From Prevotella sp. (lineage in GTDB: Bacteria; Bacteroidota; Bacteroidia; Bacteroidales; Bacteroidaceae): a DNA stretch of 6,435 bases. Position numbers and translations under genes: made by a program. The stretch covers positions 1-6,435 of the forward strand of contig JAGAPI010000147.1 in assembly GCA_017623335.1 (NCBI GenBank). Reading direction: 5' to 3'. The notes below the pieces were generated by a model. That model was not told where the DNA came from and did no database searches. It worked only from the letters and a program-made list of their open reading frames with translations. Below are positions 5,688 through 6,435 of the stretch, piece after piece. Position 1 is the stretch's first letter, and every line of letters begins with the position of its first letter.

Positions 5688-6435
5688 CCGGTTTAATGTC
5701 TTCTATCTGTAACTGCACCTCGCCGCGCTTGTAGCTGTTTTCCTCTATCACATAGGCAATGTCGAAACTGTGTTTGCTCTTTATATAGCGTGCAAACGCG
5801 CTCTGTCCGAAGGCAATGCCGTTCATCACGTTCGACGACTTGCTGTCAACAAGCTCCAGCTTGATGTGCTCCTGATGCCGTCCCACCACCTTGCTCGTTC
5901 CATAGTCATAGACATTCTCGGTACAGAATATCGGCTTGGGGTTGCATGGTCCGTGGGGCATGAACTTCTTGAGGTCGGAAAGCAGTTTCTTGGTTATGTC
6001 CTTGAAGTCGAGCGTTGCCTCTATGTTGAGTTGCGGCTGGCTCTGTTCCTCGTTGATATGGTCCTTTACATACTGCTGGAAACGGCGGCAGAACTCAGGT
6101 ATGTTCTTGCTCTGCATCGACAGTCCGGCGGCATAGGTGTGGCCTCCAAAGTTGTCGAGCAAGTCGCGGCAGCTCTTCAGCGCATCATAGATGTCGAAAC
6201 CAGCCACCGAGCGCGCCGACCCTGTAGCTACTCCGTCAATGATGGTCATAACGATTGTTGGACGATAATAGATTTCCGACAGGCGGGATGCCACAATGCC
6301 TATCACTCCTTTCTTCCATCCCTCATCATAGAGCACTATCGACTGCAGGTGCTGCTGTCCCTCCAGCCGCTCCACAATCCTGTTTGCCTCCTCGGTCATC
6401 TGCTTGTCAACATCCTTGCGCATCTCGTTGTAGCC
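5677..6435 (-). CDS. recJ: RecJ single-strand-specific 5'-3' exonuclease, C-terminal part
   Basis: RecJ degrades single-stranded DNA from the 5' end in recombination and mismatch or base-excision repair. Only the last 252 codons are in the window, and the frame is open to the right edge (it reads GYNEMRKDV), so the Met at 6423 is internal. RecJ is usually about 570 residues, so the N-terminal DHH phosphoesterase motifs lie outside. What is visible is the DHHA1 domain, with GWKKGVIGIVASRL (visible residues 39-52), GSARSVAGFDIYDAL (72-86) and FGGHTYAAG (96-104). Next comes the junction to the OB-fold domain, MPHGPCNPKPIF (159-170). The OB-like segment then carries EHIKLELVD and ends at IEDIKPGEQ. 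All are typical RecJ landmarks in the expected order, with no sign of damage. The gene leads the recJ-recQ operon; its promoter is not in the window. Confidence 0.95.
   Translation of the reverse strand, partial: GYNEMRKDVDKQMTEEANRIVERLEGQQHLQSIVLYDEGWKKGVIGIVASRLSEIYYRPTIVMTIIDGVATGSARSVAGFDIYDALKSCRDLLDNFGGHTYAAGLSMQSKNIPEFCRRFQQYVKDHINEEQSQPQLNIEATLDFKDITKKLLSDLKKFMPHGPCNPKPIFCTENVYDYGTSKVVGRHQEHIKLELVDSKSSNVMNGIAFGQSAFARYIKSKHSFDIAYVIEENSYKRGEVQLQIEDIKPGEQ

Noticed and set aside
1..6435. CRISPR array, tRNA, rRNA or riboswitch
   Set aside because: No regularly spaced repeats or recognisable RNA folds; nearly all bases are in the four coding regions.

Overview
The window looks like chromosomal DNA of a Bacteroidota (Bacteroidales) bacterium, plausibly a Bacteroides or Prevotella relative. 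Three things suggest this: a promoter of the Bacteroides primary-sigma type (TTTG, 20 bp, TAccTTTG) in front of the transposase; a RecQ with an unusually long stretch between helicase core and zinc site; and the near absence of Shine-Dalgarno sequences. The genus cannot be fixed from this sequence alone.

Layout. (1) Positions 1 to about 1604 are a complete-looking insertion sequence. It has 17-bp imperfect terminal inverted repeats and one intact DDE transposase gene on the + strand. Its promoter lies inside the left end, and the transposase stop codon lies inside the right repeat. (2) Positions 1605-1626 are an AT-rich remnant leader. (3) Positions 1627-3789 (+) encode a Pif1/RecD2-like superfamily 1 DNA helicase of 720 residues with a Lys-rich linker and a C-terminal helix-turn-helix-like domain. 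(4) Positions 3786-5687 (-) encode a RecQ-family helicase. Its stop codon overlaps that of the Pif1-like gene in a shared TTAA. (5) Positions 5677-6435 (-) hold the C-terminal part of RecJ, the 5'-3' single-strand exonuclease. The gene runs off the right edge.

The minus-strand genes form a recJ-recQ operon: recQ starts at a GTG inside the end of recJ, with an 11-nt overlap. RecQ unwinding paired with RecJ 5'-end degradation is the resection step of RecFOR-type recombination, so the two are probably co-produced for repair. The convergent Pif1-like helicase is a third DNA-unwinding enzyme at the same locus, but the sequence shows no direct link to the pair. The insertion sequence sits 22-23 bp upstream of its start codon, so its native promoter may have been displaced. 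No RNA genes, CRISPR arrays or stretches of more than 300 bp without a gene were seen. I see no clear evidence of a novel multi-gene system. The most useful points are the promoter/start-codon conflict and palindromic ends of the IS, its position just upstream of the helicase, and the domain layouts of the two helicases.
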